The position numbers and the translations under genes are program-made. A stretch of DNA of 64,000 nt from Pseudomonas californiensis (lineage in GTDB: Bacteria > Pseudomonadota > Gammaproteobacteria > Pseudomonadales > Pseudomonadaceae), in contig NZ_JAGTPK010000010.1 in NCBI RefSeq assembly GCF_021147775.1, positions 124,001 to 188,000 on the forward strand, read 5' to 3'. The notes beneath the pieces were generated by a model, which had not been told where the DNA came from, ran no database searches, and saw only the letters and a program-made list of their open reading frames with translations. Shown one piece after another: positions 42,701 through 52,439 of this stretch (position 1 is its first letter; each line of letters begins with the position of its first letter).

Positions 42701-43052
42701 GATAAGGCGCCAGCTCACGCTGCTCTTCGCTCGCATACGTGAACGGGATGTTTTCGGCATAGGGCTCAAGGAAGAAGTCGAATGGATTGAACACTGCCAT
42801 TTCGGCGACCAAGTCGACTTCAACACGGAATTCACTGGTTTTCTCAGGAAAGACCAGCCGTGCCAGGTAGTTGCCCTGTGGATCCTGCTGCCAATTTATG
42901 AAGTGGTTTTCAGGCAGCACTTTCAGCGAATAGGACAGCACACGGGTACGGCTGTGGGCAGCCGGACGCAGGCGAACAATCTGGGGACCCAATTCAACCG
43001 CGCGGTCGTAGCGGTAATGCGTGACATGGTGCAAGGCAATATGAATCGACAC
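39774..43052 (-). CDS. Transglutaminase-DUF2126 protein
   Basis: 1092 residues. Residues about 1-290 form a transglutaminase-type domain with the catalytic Cys in SGSCRDSAWLLVQLLRHLGMA, His in TDLHAWCEVYL and Asp in GLDATSGL. The rest is the DUF2126 region, with DDVRLTMGGEPTFVSIDDRDG, SLNCFWRRDGKPVWHNN, RHTGTGGGNHFVLGG and LRLPLASQPW-like segments, suggested elsewhere to be a COOH-NH2 ligase fold. The start is a GTG at 43052; AGGAGG sits 7 nt before it and SIHIALHHVTHYRYDR follows, so the ATG at 43094 is not used. Confidence 0.85.
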   Translation of the reverse strand: MSIHIALHHVTHYRYDRAVELGPQIVRLRPAAHSRTRVLSYSLKVLPENHFINWQQDPQGNYLARLVFPEKTSEFRVEVDLVAEMAVFNPFDFFLEPYAENIPFTYASEEQRELAPYLEKLPLTPRFQAYLDSISREPIPAIDFLVGLNQRLSQDVDYLIRMEPGVQTPEFTLENASGSCRDSAWLLVQLLRHLGMAARFVSGYLIQLKADVEALDGPSGTDVDFTDLHAWCEVYLPGAGWVGLDATSGLFAGEGHIPLACSPEPSSAAPISGLVEPCETNFSHEMSVERIWEAPRVTKPYTEEQWQDIQALGRQIDADLVRDDVRLTMGGEPTFVSIDDRDGAEWNTAALGPKKRELSAELFQRMRAHYAPLGIVHFGQGKWYPGEQLPRWSLNCFWRRDGKPVWHNNALIADETQDYGVTGELAGRFLASVAERLKLPARFVFPAYEDNFYYLWREGALPVNVTAEDSRLGDELERARLRKVFEQGLDKVIGQVLPLARTAKGDSWQSGRWYLRDNHCRLVPGDSALGYRLPLASQPWVKAAEYPFIHPTDHNQEFPELADSDALAAQPMSSDVDAERSPKLDESADWLTRTALCAEAREGRLYLFMPPLQKLEEYLELVAVIEATAEELKCPVLLEGYEPPSDPRLSNFRITPDPGVIEVNVQPSATWDELVERTEFLYEQARLTRLTTEKFMIDGRHTGTGGGNHFVLGGATPADSPFLRRPDLLRSLISYWHNHPSLSYLFSGLFIGPTSQAPRIDEARNDSLYEMEVAFSQMPEPGEEVAPWLVDRLLRNLLIDVTGNTHRAEFCIDKLYSPDGATGRLGLLELRAFEMPPHARMSLAQQLLLRALVARFWREPYAPAKLARWGTQLHDRFMLPYFIEQDFADVVADLNSAGYPVRADWFAAHLEFRFPKVGDYAVNGIELELRQALEPWHVLGEEGSAGGAVRYVDSSLERLQLHVKGLPPQRYMLTCNGVPVPMQPTGRVGEFVAGVRYRAWQPANCLQPTIGVHAPLVFDLLDAWMQRSLGGCEYHVAHPGGRNYETLPVNANEAESRRMSRFFRVGHTPGKLVVPSLNINDELPMTLDMRLH

Positions 43053-43330
43053 GGCGTGCCTCCTGCGAGCCTGAACGGTGATTGAGCCGCGCAAGACTTA
43101 TGCCACCAGGGTCAAAGTCATGCGCCAACGACGCTGGCATAGCCTGCTCATCCGAGCACGGCACCAAAATCGCGCCAGCTTCGGCCGACCGTGCAAGGGT
43201 CGCACGGAAATGAAGCGTCCGGGGATAATAACCTCGGCGTGGGTCGGTAATATTTAATTACAGCACTTCAAGCACTTGTCTCTGGCTACATCCCGTCCTG
43301 ATTTAAACCTTCAGAACGGAAAACAATGCG
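43053..43330. other. Divergent intergenic region
   Basis: About 280 nt between the DUF2126 gene and the large plus-strand gene. TAATATTTAATTACAG near 43247 is the most AT-rich stretch and a likely promoter zone. I see no Hrp box (GGAACC-N15/16-CCACNNA). Confidence 0.4.
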
Positions 43331-46300
43331 ATGACCCAACACAACTTCATCCTGCGGCCTCTGGCGGCAGAAACGCTCCCGCCAGCCGCCATTCAGGATT
43401 TTCTGCTGACCAACGCCGAAAGGGCAGACTACGAAGCAACTCGCCTGGCGCTGCTTGAAAGCATGCGCCCCGGCACCGCCATAACCGACCTGACCCAGCC
43501 GCGAATCATTCCCCATCCAGAGTCTGATTTCGGCAGGTACTGCCTGCAAATGGTCGCGGGGCTCTATCAGATCCAGACGCCAGAACTCAACAGCCGGCTT
43601 GCACTGGCCGGCAGCACAACCGGTCACTGGTTCATTGATACGGATGACACCATCAAAGTGCTGCATGAGGACGCCCCCCCGACCCCTGTGATCGACAGCG
43701 GCCTTAAGCCTTCGGTGCTGCGTCAGTGCCGACAGCAGAATGAAACGCTTGAAGAACCCGCGCGTACAGATGGAAGTGTCAGCCTGGCACTGATGCTGCG
43801 CTGCAATTACGGCATGTCGCTACCGGAATCGCTAGACACCGCGAGTGTCACATCCCTGCTGGAGACCCTGGCCGAAGTACGGGCCACCCAAGAGCTGGGG
43901 TTACTGGATCCGAACGGCATCGCCACCCTGCTTGGCGCCCAGAATGTTGCAGACATGCGCCAAGTCTGCGCTGACTATCTGGGTACCGAAGGCGGCAGCC
44001 TGCTGGGCAGGCTCGGCGCAGCAGTACTCGCATCCAGAACAGCACTGCAAGTCCGCACTTCGCCAGTGACGTTGCTCACTCAGGTGATCAGGTCCGAGGA
44101 GGCACGAGCGCTGGCAAAGGCCATACTCAAAAAATGGGAATGGTCTGAAAGCGAATCGCTTGAACCGCTGCTCACCTTGACTGACCGAGTGCTGTGGCAT
44201 GCCATCAGTGTTGATATCCAGAGCCCGGAAAATCTGCAGCTCGGTCATTTCGCAGGTTACGAGATCGCCCGTCCTGACAACTGGGGACGAAGCCATGCAG
44301 ATATCCTTGTAGATATCCATCGCCACATGATCGCAACCGGCAAGGCGTCCTCCTTGAACGAAGCAGCCCTTGCGACCTTCGTAGTTGCGTTCAACCACCA
44401 TCCTGAATGGCTGATCAGCGATATTCCCGACGACCTCCCCTACGCCAGTAGCGAGGTCTGGGTGAATGTTCAACATGGGGTCAAATTGGCGGAAATCCTC
44501 GAACTCGGCTCATCGCGCTGGATAAACTTCCAGGACCTGACCGACCTGCCCGCGGTGTTCAGCAAGACAATGGAGACCGAAGAACAGCGAACGACTTACG
44601 CAGTGACCCGGATACCGACTCTGCTGACCTGGGCTCAGGCCAACGGGCACCTGCGCCTGCAAGATGATCGACTGTATTCAATCGAGGAGGTCGAACAGGC
44701 AACCCGTGCATTTGAACGTGCCGAAGACGAGATGCTTCAAGCCATCAATACGCTGGCCGAGCCTGCTCCGGAACGCAGAGCCATAGCCCTTGCAAACATC
44801 GAAAGCGCGACGCGGACACCCGAGATAGCTGCTCAGCTTGAAGAAGCAGGATATCGACTTCCTCCTATTCCCCTGAGCCCCAACCTTGTATTGGTGCCCA
44901 AGAGCTATCCGCCTGTCTATCGTGACAAGCACGGTACGTACTCTCTTTCACATGTGCCTTATGACGCTTACGGCATAAAACATGAGGCGTTTTCAATTCT
45001 GGACGTTTACATGTCCGGGGAGAAAATCGAGGACTGGCGTGCGCCCGGTAACCCGCATGACGGCGACCTGTCTCACGTACCGTTTGAGGTGACGCTGCTG
45101 TACAACGCCATGCCGCCAATGCCGGAATCCTTCAACGACAGCTTTCAAGGCTATATGGCCAATGCGCGTCTGGCCTACACCACACTGATCAGAAAACTGC
45201 TGGTCAGACTGCCGTTCAAGCACCGTGTCGCGATTGAAAACGGCGAAGTGACGCTGCTGTCGTTAAGGCTGCCTACCCAGGACATAAAGGCGGCTTCTGA
45301 AAAAGAGGCGCATCGAGAGCCCCTGAGGGGTCGAGCTGGATTCATCATCAAAGCGGTTTATCTGAATGCGACCACCTACTACGAAGTGTTTCCGCTGAGG
45401 ATGGTCATTCGTCATCGCCCGGACCTGATCACACTGCCCGAAGGTGGCTTGCTCGTCACGGTACCGTGGGGACGCATTCCGGTCCCCTCGTCCTGGATTA
45501 GCAGCGACGGACAGCCTACGCAGCACAACCCGGTCGAGATAATCGCCGGAAGCGAATTGGCATTTGATCAGGACGCTTACCTGAAAGGCCGGGAGCCTCA
45601 AGCAGGCGCCGCTGCGACATTGATTGCAGATGTCATCGGCATCCGCTTCCATGAACCCGTGACGGGGACTGGCAAAGAAGCGCCATTGACCACATTTTCA
45701 GAGCGCTGCATGGCCATCGGACACTCGATCAGCCAAGACTTGTTCTACGTGAATACCGATGTGCTTTACGACCAATGCAACGAAGTCACGACGGTAGAGC
45801 GCTATAACGGCAAGCCCAGCGCTCCAGAGCTCGTTGGCAATTTTCTGCTCGCGATGACGCCCTGGCATGAAATTCAGGAAATCATGTCGGGTGAACGATT
45901 GCGCATGAGGGCAGGGATGCTCGGAGTGTTGCTCTACTCGTTACCTTATATCGGCCCGACAGGAAAGCTGCTCACTGGCGTGGCGCGACTGATCAAGGGT
46001 GCTACCAAGGCTATGATGGTCGTACGAATTGGCAGCGTCACCCTGTCGGCGTTGAACGCTGGCGTGGCTACCTACATCAGAGCTGCCACGCCAGGCAGAT
46101 GGCTGGCGACAAAAATCGGCACGGGAGCCATGCAGTACGTACACAGCCAACTGAAATGGAAAAGTCTGGGGTTACGTGCAGGCGTTGCCGCCAGTCGCAG
46201 GCTTGTGATGTACACGCACGCGATTGAAGCACAGGTCGAACGCAGGGAAATCATACAAAACAAATTGCTGAGCAGCCTTCCAGAGGCCACCGCCCCTGAC

Positions 46301-46336
46301 GATCATCGACCATCAGAGGCAAAAACAACCGACTGA
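43331..46336 (+). CDS. Large protein of unknown function, possible toxin-like
   Basis: 1001-residue protein with no signal peptide. The first 500 residues are mainly helical with clusters of charged residues. The middle has LSHVPYDAYGIKHEAFSILDVY near residue 550 and SFQGYMANARLAYTTLIRKLL near 610, followed by a Pro-rich segment. Near residues 860-915 two hydrophobic stretches (LGVLLYSLPYIGPTGKLLTG and MMVVRIGSVTLSALNAG) could be membrane-inserting. I suspect kinship with the large Pseudomonas proteins annotated as dermonecrotic-toxin/DUF6543 types but cannot show it. No immunity gene or secretion marker is next to it. Confidence 0.75.
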   Translation: MTQHNFILRPLAAETLPPAAIQDFLLTNAERADYEATRLALLESMRPGTAITDLTQPRIIPHPESDFGRYCLQMVAGLYQIQTPELNSRLALAGSTTGHWFIDTDDTIKVLHEDAPPTPVIDSGLKPSVLRQCRQQNETLEEPARTDGSVSLALMLRCNYGMSLPESLDTASVTSLLETLAEVRATQELGLLDPNGIATLLGAQNVADMRQVCADYLGTEGGSLLGRLGAAVLASRTALQVRTSPVTLLTQVIRSEEARALAKAILKKWEWSESESLEPLLTLTDRVLWHAISVDIQSPENLQLGHFAGYEIARPDNWGRSHADILVDIHRHMIATGKASSLNEAALATFVVAFNHHPEWLISDIPDDLPYASSEVWVNVQHGVKLAEILELGSSRWINFQDLTDLPAVFSKTMETEEQRTTYAVTRIPTLLTWAQANGHLRLQDDRLYSIEEVEQATRAFERAEDEMLQAINTLAEPAPERRAIALANIESATRTPEIAAQLEEAGYRLPPIPLSPNLVLVPKSYPPVYRDKHGTYSLSHVPYDAYGIKHEAFSILDVYMSGEKIEDWRAPGNPHDGDLSHVPFEVTLLYNAMPPMPESFNDSFQGYMANARLAYTTLIRKLLVRLPFKHRVAIENGEVTLLSLRLPTQDIKAASEKEAHREPLRGRAGFIIKAVYLNATTYYEVFPLRMVIRHRPDLITLPEGGLLVTVPWGRIPVPSSWISSDGQPTQHNPVEIIAGSELAFDQDAYLKGREPQAGAAATLIADVIGIRFHEPVTGTGKEAPLTTFSERCMAIGHSISQDLFYVNTDVLYDQCNEVTTVERYNGKPSAPELVGNFLLAMTPWHEIQEIMSGERLRMRAGMLGVLLYSLPYIGPTGKLLTGVARLIKGATKAMMVVRIGSVTLSALNAGVATYIRAATPGRWLATKIGTGAMQYVHSQLKWKSLGLRAGVAASRRLVMYTHAIEAQVERREIIQNKLLSSLPEATAPDDHRPSEAKTTD

Positions 46337-46344
46337 CGCCGTTA

Positions 46345-48660
46345 TCAGCGCGGGACGACAGGCTTGCGAGCAGGCTTGCCGCCTTTGCCCTTGCCACCTT
46401 TGGCTGCATCCATACGTTCCTTGGCCGCTTGCTTGTTACGCGCCATGGCAGCGGCCTTGGCCTCTTCACGCTTGTCCCAGGGCTTGCTGCCGTCACTGCC
46501 ACGAGGCGGCAGGCCGGTGTGCTGGGTCTGGATCAGCGTGGTCTTCGCGGTTTTGGCAACCTTGTGGCTGCCAGCCGGCGTCGAGTTCTTGCGACGGGCA
46601 CTCTGGTAGCTGTCGGTCGCAGGCTGATGCAGCGGGATCAGTTGATCCTTGCCCGAGCCGATCAGATCGGAACGACCCATTCGCTCAAGTGCTTCGCGCA
46701 ACATCGGCCAGCCTTTGGGATCGTGATAACGCAGAAAGGCCTTGTGCAGACGGCGCTGATCCTCGCTCTTGACGATGGTTACAGCGTCGCTCTTGTACGT
46801 GACCTTGCGCAGCGGGTTCTTGCCCGAGTGATACATGGCCGTGGCCGTGGCCATTGGCGAAGGGTAGAACGCCTGCACCTGGTCAGCCCGGAAGCCGTTG
46901 CCCTTGAGCCACAAAGCCAGGTTCATCATGTCTTCATCGGTGGTGCCCGGGTGGGCCGCGATGAAGTAAGGAATCAGGTACTGCTCCTTGCCTGCTTCCT
47001 TGGTGTACTTCTCGAACATGCGCTTGAACTTGTCATAGCTGCCAATGCCCGGCTTCATCATCTGGTTGAGCGGACCTTCCTCGGTATGCTCCGGCGCGAT
47101 CTTCAGGTAACCACCAACGTGGTGCGTCACCAGTTCCTTGACGTATTCCGGCGACTCGACGGCGAGGTCATAGCGCAGGCCGGATGCAATCAGGATCTTC
47201 TTCACGCCCGGCAACGCCCGCGCACTGCGGTACAACTGAATCAGCGACGAGTGATCGGTATTCAGGTTCGGGCAGATACCCGGGAACACGCATGACGGCT
47301 TGCGGCAGGCAGATTCGATTTCCGGGCTTTTGCAGGCGATGCGATACATGTTCGCGGTCGGTCCGCCGAGATCGGAAATCACACCGGTGAAACCTGGAAC
47401 CTTGTCGCGGATCTCTTCGATCTCACGAATGATCGACTCTTCCGAACGGTTCTGAATGATGCGGCCTTCGTGCTCGGTGATCGAACAGAAAGTGCAGCCA
47501 CCGAAGCAGCCGCGCATGATGTTCACCGAGAAGCGGATCATGTCGTAGGCCGGGATCTTTTCCTTGCCGTACGCAGGGTGCGGAACGCGTGCGTATGGCA
47601 TGCCGAACACGTAGTCCATTTCTTCGGTGGTCATCGGGATGGGCGGCGGGTTGAACCAGACATCCACATCACCATGCTTCTGCACCAGCGCACGAGCATT
47701 GCCCGGGTTGGTTTCCAGGTGCAATACGCGGTTGGCGTGGGCATACAGCACAGAGTCGTTGCGAACCTTTTCCACCGACGGCAGGCGAATGACTGTTTTG
47801 TCACGGGTCATGCGCGGGCTGGCAAGAATCTGCACCACCTTGGCTTCGTTGGGGTCTTCAACCGGACCCTTTTCCTGCTCGATTGCGCAGGCCTGGGTGT
47901 CCTGAGTGTTTACATACGGGTTGATGATCTTGTCGATCTTGCCCGGACGGTCGATGCGCGTTGAGTCGACTTCATACCAGCCTTGCGGCGTATCACGACG
48001 AATGAACGCGGTGCCGCGCACATCGGTGATGTCCTCGACCTTGTGGCCATAGGACAGGCGCTGGGCGACTTCGACGATTGCCCGCTCGGCATTGCCGTAC
48101 AGCAGGATGTCGGCGCAGGCGTCGATCAGGATCGAGTTGCGAACCTTGTCCTGCCAGTAGTCGTAGTGGGCGATGCGGCGCAGGGAAGCCTCAATGCCAC
48201 CCAGCACGATAGGTACGTGCTTGTAGGCTTCCTTGCAGCGCTGGCTGTAGACCAGACTGGCACGGTCCGGACGCTTGCCGGCCATGCCGCCCGGCGTGTA
48301 GGCGTCGTCGGAACGGATTTTCTTGTCCGCGGTGTAGCGGTTGATCATTGAATCCATGTTGCCAGCAGCGACACCGAAGAACAGGTTCGGCTCGCCGAGC
48401 TTCATGAAGTCGTCTTTCGACTGCCAGTTGGGCTGGGCAATGATACCGACACGAAAGCCCTGGGATTCAAGCAGGCGCCCGATGATCGCCATACCGAAGG
48501 ACGGGTGATCCACATAGGCATCACCGGTCACGATGATGATGTCGCAGGAATCCCAGCCAAGCAGATCCATCTCTTCCCGGCTCATGGGCAGGAACGGTGC
48601 TGGTCCGAAACATTCGGCCCAATACTTGGGATAGTCAAATAACGGCTTGGCTGCTTGCAT
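46345..48660 (-). CDS. ygiQ: YgiQ-family radical SAM protein
   Basis: Radical SAM enzyme of 771 residues. N-terminal B12-binding-like fold ([29 protein letters not shown]), then the [4Fe-4S] motif C-x3-C-x2-C in [17 protein letters not shown] (about residue 388) and the conserved HTEGP-type iron site replaced by [16 protein letters not shown]. The C-terminus is Lys/Ala-rich with PARKPVVPR. Function of YgiQ is not known. ATG 48660 ([18 protein letters not shown]) is chosen because the longer frame has no family match. Confidence 0.92.
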   Translation of the reverse strand: MQAAKPLFDYPKYWAECFGPAPFLPMSREEMDLLGWDSCDIIIVTGDAYVDHPSFGMAIIGRLLESQGFRVGIIAQPNWQSKDDFMKLGEPNLFFGVAAGNMDSMINRYTADKKIRSDDAYTPGGMAGKRPDRASLVYSQRCKEAYKHVPIVLGGIEASLRRIAHYDYWQDKVRNSILIDACADILLYGNAERAIVEVAQRLSYGHKVEDITDVRGTAFIRRDTPQGWYEVDSTRIDRPGKIDKIINPYVNTQDTQACAIEQEKGPVEDPNEAKVVQILASPRMTRDKTVIRLPSVEKVRNDSVLYAHANRVLHLETNPGNARALVQKHGDVDVWFNPPPIPMTTEEMDYVFGMPYARVPHPAYGKEKIPAYDMIRFSVNIMRGCFGGCTFCSITEHEGRIIQNRSEESIIREIEEIRDKVPGFTGVISDLGGPTANMYRIACKSPEIESACRKPSCVFPGICPNLNTDHSSLIQLYRSARALPGVKKILIASGLRYDLAVESPEYVKELVTHHVGGYLKIAPEHTEEGPLNQMMKPGIGSYDKFKRMFEKYTKEAGKEQYLIPYFIAAHPGTTDEDMMNLALWLKGNGFRADQVQAFYPSPMATATAMYHSGKNPLRKVTYKSDAVTIVKSEDQRRLHKAFLRYHDPKGWPMLREALERMGRSDLIGSGKDQLIPLHQPATDSYQSARRKNSTPAGSHKVAKTAKTTLIQTQHTGLPPRGSDGSKPWDKREEAKAAAMARNKQAAKERMDAAKGGKGKGGKPARKPVVPR

Positions 48661-48820
48661 GTTCAGGGACCTACGTTTGCACGTTGGAAAAATCGCGGGC
48701 GCGGAATATAGCACATTTTTTGATCAAATCCGACGACAGTGGTCGGAATAGATGATCAGACACCCTTGCTGATGTACACCGGCAAGACTGCTTCAAAACC
48801 CGCCCGGCAAGGCGAAGGCT

Positions 48821-50215
48821 TTAATCGTCGTCGAAGTTGTAGCTGCCCGGCGCCAGGTTCTCGAAACGGGTGTATTTACCGATAAACGCCAGCCGCGTTG
48901 TACCAATAGGCCCGTTACGCTGCTTGCCGATGATGATTTCGGCGATGCCCTTGTGCTCCGTCTCCGGGTGATAAACCTCATCCCGGTAGACAAACATGAT
49001 GACGTCGGCGTCCTGCTCGATTGCTCCGGATTCACGCAAGTCGGAGTTGATCGGGCGCTTGTTCGGACGCTGCTCGAGGGACCGGTTGAGCTGTGACAGC
49101 GCAATGACGGGGCAGTTGAATTCCTTGGCCAGCGCTTTCAACGAGCGGGAAATCTCGGAAATTTCGTTGGTCCGGTTGTCACCGCTCGAACCCGGGATCT
49201 GCATCAACTGCAGGTAGTCGATCATGATCATGGCAATGTCGCCATGCTCACGGACGATACGCCGCGTCCGCGCACGCATTTCCGAAGGGCTGATGCCGGC
49301 CGTGTCATCGATGAACAGCTTGCGGTCGTTGAGCAGATTGACCGCCGATGTCAGCCGCGGCCAATCGTCGTCGTCCAACTGACCGGCACGCACTTTGGTC
49401 TGGTCGATACGGCCAAGCGACGACAACATACGCATGATCAACGACTCGCCTGGCATCTCCAGCGAGTAGACCAGGACGACCTTGTCGCTGCGCAACACGG
49501 CGTTTTCGACGAGGTTCATGGCAAAGGTGGTTTTACCCATCGACGGTCGACCTGCCACGATGATCAGGTCAGACGGCTGCATGCCACTGGTCTTTTCGTC
49601 GAGATCGGTATAACCGGTGGACAGCCCAGTGATCGCATTGTCGCTGTTGAACAGCGTATCGATGCGATCAATGGCCTTGGTCAGCAGGTCGTTGACGCTG
49701 ACCGGACCGCCCGTCTTGGGACGCGCCTCGGCAATCTGGAAGATCTGGCGCTCGGCCTCGTCAAGAATCTCTTCGGCGGTACGGCCTTCCGGATTGAACG
49801 CACTGTCGGCAATTTCGGTACTGATACCGATCAACTGCCGCAACGTGGCCCGCGCACGAACGATCTGCGCGTACGCCTTGATGTTGGCGACCGACGGGGT
49901 GTTTTTCGCAAGCTCACTGAGATAGCCAAGGCCACCGACCTGAGAGGTCTGCCCTTCCTTGTCCAGTTGCTCAGCGAGCGTGACGACGTCAATCGGGCTG
50001 TTCTGGTCGGCCAACCGGGCAATGGCCCGAAAGATCAGCCGGTGGTCATGTCGATAGAAATCACCATCCGAGACTTGATCAAGCACGCGCTCCCAGGCGT
50101 TGTTGTCCAGCATCAGACCACCGAGTACAGCCTGTTCGGCCTCGATGGAATGCGGGGGCACCTTGAGGGCAGCGGTTTGCAGATCGTATTGCTCGGGGCT
50201 GGAGATTTCGTTCAT
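48821..50215 (-). CDS. dnaB: Replicative DNA helicase DnaB
   Basis: Hexameric 5'-3' helicase of the replisome, 464 residues. N-terminal helical domain (PPHSIEAEQAVLGGLMLDN), linker, and RecA-like C-terminal domain with Walker A GRPSMGKTTFAMN near residue 230, Walker B IAMIMIDYLQLM near 335, and the arginine-finger region SDLRESGAIEQDADVIMFVYRDE. ATG 50215 gives MNEISSPEQYDLQ as in homologues. Located after rplI, the usual Pseudomonas order. Confidence 0.97.
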   Translation of the reverse strand: MNEISSPEQYDLQTAALKVPPHSIEAEQAVLGGLMLDNNAWERVLDQVSDGDFYRHDHRLIFRAIARLADQNSPIDVVTLAEQLDKEGQTSQVGGLGYLSELAKNTPSVANIKAYAQIVRARATLRQLIGISTEIADSAFNPEGRTAEEILDEAERQIFQIAEARPKTGGPVSVNDLLTKAIDRIDTLFNSDNAITGLSTGYTDLDEKTSGMQPSDLIIVAGRPSMGKTTFAMNLVENAVLRSDKVVLVYSLEMPGESLIMRMLSSLGRIDQTKVRAGQLDDDDWPRLTSAVNLLNDRKLFIDDTAGISPSEMRARTRRIVREHGDIAMIMIDYLQLMQIPGSSGDNRTNEISEISRSLKALAKEFNCPVIALSQLNRSLEQRPNKRPINSDLRESGAIEQDADVIMFVYRDEVYHPETEHKGIAEIIIGKQRNGPIGTTRLAFIGKYTRFENLAPGSYNFDDD

Positions 50216-50254
50216 GGCCACTTGAATTCGAGGTTTACAGAATGGGGATGGCAC

Positions 50255-50292
50255 AAATACAAAGGGCACGACCTGTAAACAGGATCGTGCCC
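50255..50292 (-). terminator. Terminator of rplI
   Basis: On the minus strand GGGCACGA-TCCTGTTTACAGG-TCGTGCCC is followed by TTTGTATTTGT. The 8-bp stem is extended by CTG/CAG. It ends the ribosomal cluster before dnaB. Confidence 0.8.
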
Positions 50293-50338
50293 GATGTTAA
50301 TCCTCTGACGGCAAGGCCGCCAGACGATTATGTACTGC

Positions 50339-50785
50339 TTAAGCAGCCACTACGACAACGCGTACGGTCGCTTCTACGTCGCTGTGCAGGTGCACAGCTA
50401 CGTCGAATTCGCCAACGTTGCGGATAGTGCCGTTCGGCAGACGAACTTCGCTTTTTGCAACTTCAACGCCAGAGGCGGTCAGTGCATCAGCGATGTCGTG
50501 AGTACCGATCGAACCGAACAGCTTGCCTTCGTCACCAGCAGTGGCAGTGATAGTCACTTCCAGCTCAGCCAGTTGGGCAGCGCGAGTTTCGGCAGATGCT
50601 TTCTTGTCTGCAGCCAGTTTTTCCAGCTCAGCACGACGCTCTTCAAAAGCAGCCACGTTGGCAGCAGTTGCAGCGGTTGCTTTGCCGTAAGGCAGCAGGT
50701 AGTTACGACCGTAACCGGCCTTAACATTTACTTTGTCGCCCAGGTTGCCCAGGTTGGCGACTTTTTCCAGAAGGATCAGTTGCAT
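50339..50785 (-). CDS. rplI: 50S ribosomal protein L9
   Basis: Ribosomal protein L9, 148 residues, the standard length. Hallmark N-terminal [36 protein letters not shown], the extended central helix and C-terminal rRNA-binding domain with [16 protein letters not shown]. Last gene of the rpsF-rpsR-DUF2232-rplI unit. Confidence 0.98.
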   Translation of the reverse strand: MQLILLEKVANLGNLGDKVNVKAGYGRNYLLPYGKATAATAANVAAFEERRAELEKLAADKKASAETRAAQLAELEVTITATAGDEGKLFGSIGTHDIADALTASGVEVAKSEVRLPNGTIRNVGEFDVAVHLHSDVEATVRVVVVAA

Positions 50786-50804
50786 GTGGAAATCCTCTTA
50801 ACTT

Positions 50805-51701
50805 TTAACCTTCACCGTTCGCAGGGCCATTGCCGGAATCTTTCGATATCCGGCGACCGCGAAAATCAATCAGGCTGTCGACAATGGCTATCACCACGAG
50901 CAACGGATAGATCAGTTGCATGAACACCAGCAGCGTGATGTACATCCCCACCAGCCAGAACCTGGACAGGCGCTTTTCAGCTACCAGACCATGAATCAGG
51001 GCCAGACCTGCGAATACCAGCGGTACGCTGCAAAGCGGTGTGAGCATCGCAACTTGCGGACCGAAATTCGGCCCCACGAGCATGCACACCAACAGCAGTA
51101 ACGCAGCTACCCGCGGGAGCTTCACCGCGCGAAATTCACGCCCGAAGCCACCAGGGTTGTACAACAACGCTTGCCAGTACCGCCCAAGCATCAGGCAAAG
51201 CACACTGACGATTTGCAACACAGCCGCTATCAAACCGTTAAGGACTGGTGTAATCAGCGCTCCCAGACGCGTCCGCTCTTCTACGCTCAACTGCTCGTAG
51301 AGCCCAGCCAGCATTGTCGGCAGATGTTTCTGCAACTCCTGCGACATTGCTTCGATGGGTTCGCGAAAAACCGTGCCCAGAACCACTGCATACACCACAC
51401 CCAGCGCCACGCTGACCAGCAGCAAACGGACCCAGGACTCGCTGGCACGCAAAACCATTGCCAAACTCAGTGACCCGATCAGCACCATGGCTGTACGCGG
51501 TTCACCGAAATACCACCAGACCAAAGCCGGCAGCAGAGCCCAGGACAGGACACCAACGGCATCACTGAACCCGCGTCGCAGGAGCACAAGGCAACCCGCG
51601 GCAGCACTCAACCAGAACAACAGCGGCAACGCCGCACATCCAGCCACTACGAGAGTGGCTTGCATGCGGCCGCGCATGATGAATTCAGCCAGGGCACGCA
51701 T
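50805..51701 (-). CDS. DUF2232-type membrane protein
   Basis: Predicted inner-membrane protein of 298 residues with about seven or eight hydrophobic segments, including LVVAGCAALPLLFWLSAAAGCLVLL, VLSWALLPALVWWYF and VGMYITLLVFMQLIYPLLVVIAIVDSLIDFR near the end. It lies between rpsR and rplI, an arrangement I recall from other Pseudomonas. Resembles the YybS/DUF2232 family. Function unknown; the short distances suggest cotranscription with the ribosomal genes. Confidence 0.75.
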   Translation of the reverse strand: MRALAEFIMRGRMQATLVVAGCAALPLLFWLSAAAGCLVLLRRGFSDAVGVLSWALLPALVWWYFGEPRTAMVLIGSLSLAMVLRASESWVRLLLVSVALGVVYAVVLGTVFREPIEAMSQELQKHLPTMLAGLYEQLSVEERTRLGALITPVLNGLIAAVLQIVSVLCLMLGRYWQALLYNPGGFGREFRAVKLPRVAALLLLVCMLVGPNFGPQVAMLTPLCSVPLVFAGLALIHGLVAEKRLSRFWLVGMYITLLVFMQLIYPLLVVIAIVDSLIDFRGRRISKDSGNGPANGEG

Positions 51702-51740
51702 GCTTTCTATCCCTTGTTACGTTTTGTCGACTACCTGGTC

Positions 51741-51971
51741 TCAGCGGCCGTGGCTGTCGGTGTAGGCCAGCAGGGCCAGGAAGCGGGCACGCTTGATAGC
51801 GGTGGCCAGCTGACGCTGATAACGTGCTTTGGTACCAGTGATACGGCTTGGAACGATTTTGCCGGTCTCGGATACATAGGCTTTCAGAGTGTTGAGATCT
51901 TTGTAATCGATCTCTTTGACGTCTTCAGCGGTGAAGCGGCAGAATTTACGACGACGGAAGAAACGTGCCAT
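51741..51971 (-). CDS. rpsR: 30S ribosomal protein S18
   Basis: S18, 76 residues, standard length. Begins [25 protein letters not shown] and carries the RNA-binding core [36 protein letters not shown], characteristic of the family. Forms the S6:S18 pair with rpsF upstream by 28 nt. Confidence 0.98.
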
Positions 51972-51999
51972 GTAATTGGCTCCTCAAAAGGTCCGTGGA

Positions 52000-52431
52000 T
52001 TACTCGTCAGCGTTATCGCTAACGTCGCTGTTGTCACCGTCATCGCCATCGCCATCGGCGCTGTCGGAGTGCTCAGGACGGTCACGACGCTCACGGCGCT
52101 CACTGCGGTTCTCTTCAGCCTTGAGCATCTCGGACTGGCCAGTTACGGCTTCGTCGCGACGGATGACCAGGTTACGGATCACAGCATCGTTGTAACGGAA
52201 GTTGTCTTCCAGCTCGGCCAGGGCCTTGCCAGTGCACTCAACGTTCAGCATCACGTAGTGAGCCTTGTGAACATTGTTGATTGCGTAGGCCAGTTGACGA
52301 CGGCCCCAATCTTCCAGACGGTGGATTTTGCCGCCGTCTTCTTCGATCAGCTTGGTATAACGCTCAACCATGCCGCCGACTTGCTCGCTTTGATCCGGGT
52401 GGACCAAAAAGATAATTTCGTAATGACGCAT
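52000..52431 (-). CDS. rpsF: 30S ribosomal protein S6
   Basis: S6, 143 residues. Core [25 protein letters not shown] through [22 protein letters not shown] is standard. After about residue 105 comes a low-complexity Arg/Glu/Asp tail ([30 protein letters not shown]). Acidic S6 tails are known targets of RimK, which adds glutamates in some pseudomonads; no rimK is in this window. First gene of the ribosomal cluster. Confidence 0.97.
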   Translation of the reverse strand: MRHYEIIFLVHPDQSEQVGGMVERYTKLIEEDGGKIHRLEDWGRRQLAYAINNVHKAHYVMLNVECTGKALAELEDNFRYNDAVIRNLVIRRDEAVTGQSEMLKAEENRSERRERRDRPEHSDSADGDGDDGDNSDVSDNADE

Positions 52432-52439
52432 GAATGCTC

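Noticed and set aside
43053..43330. Hrp box for the 1001-residue protein
   Set aside because: No GGAACC or CCACNNA pair is seen; type III delivery therefore lacks promoter support.
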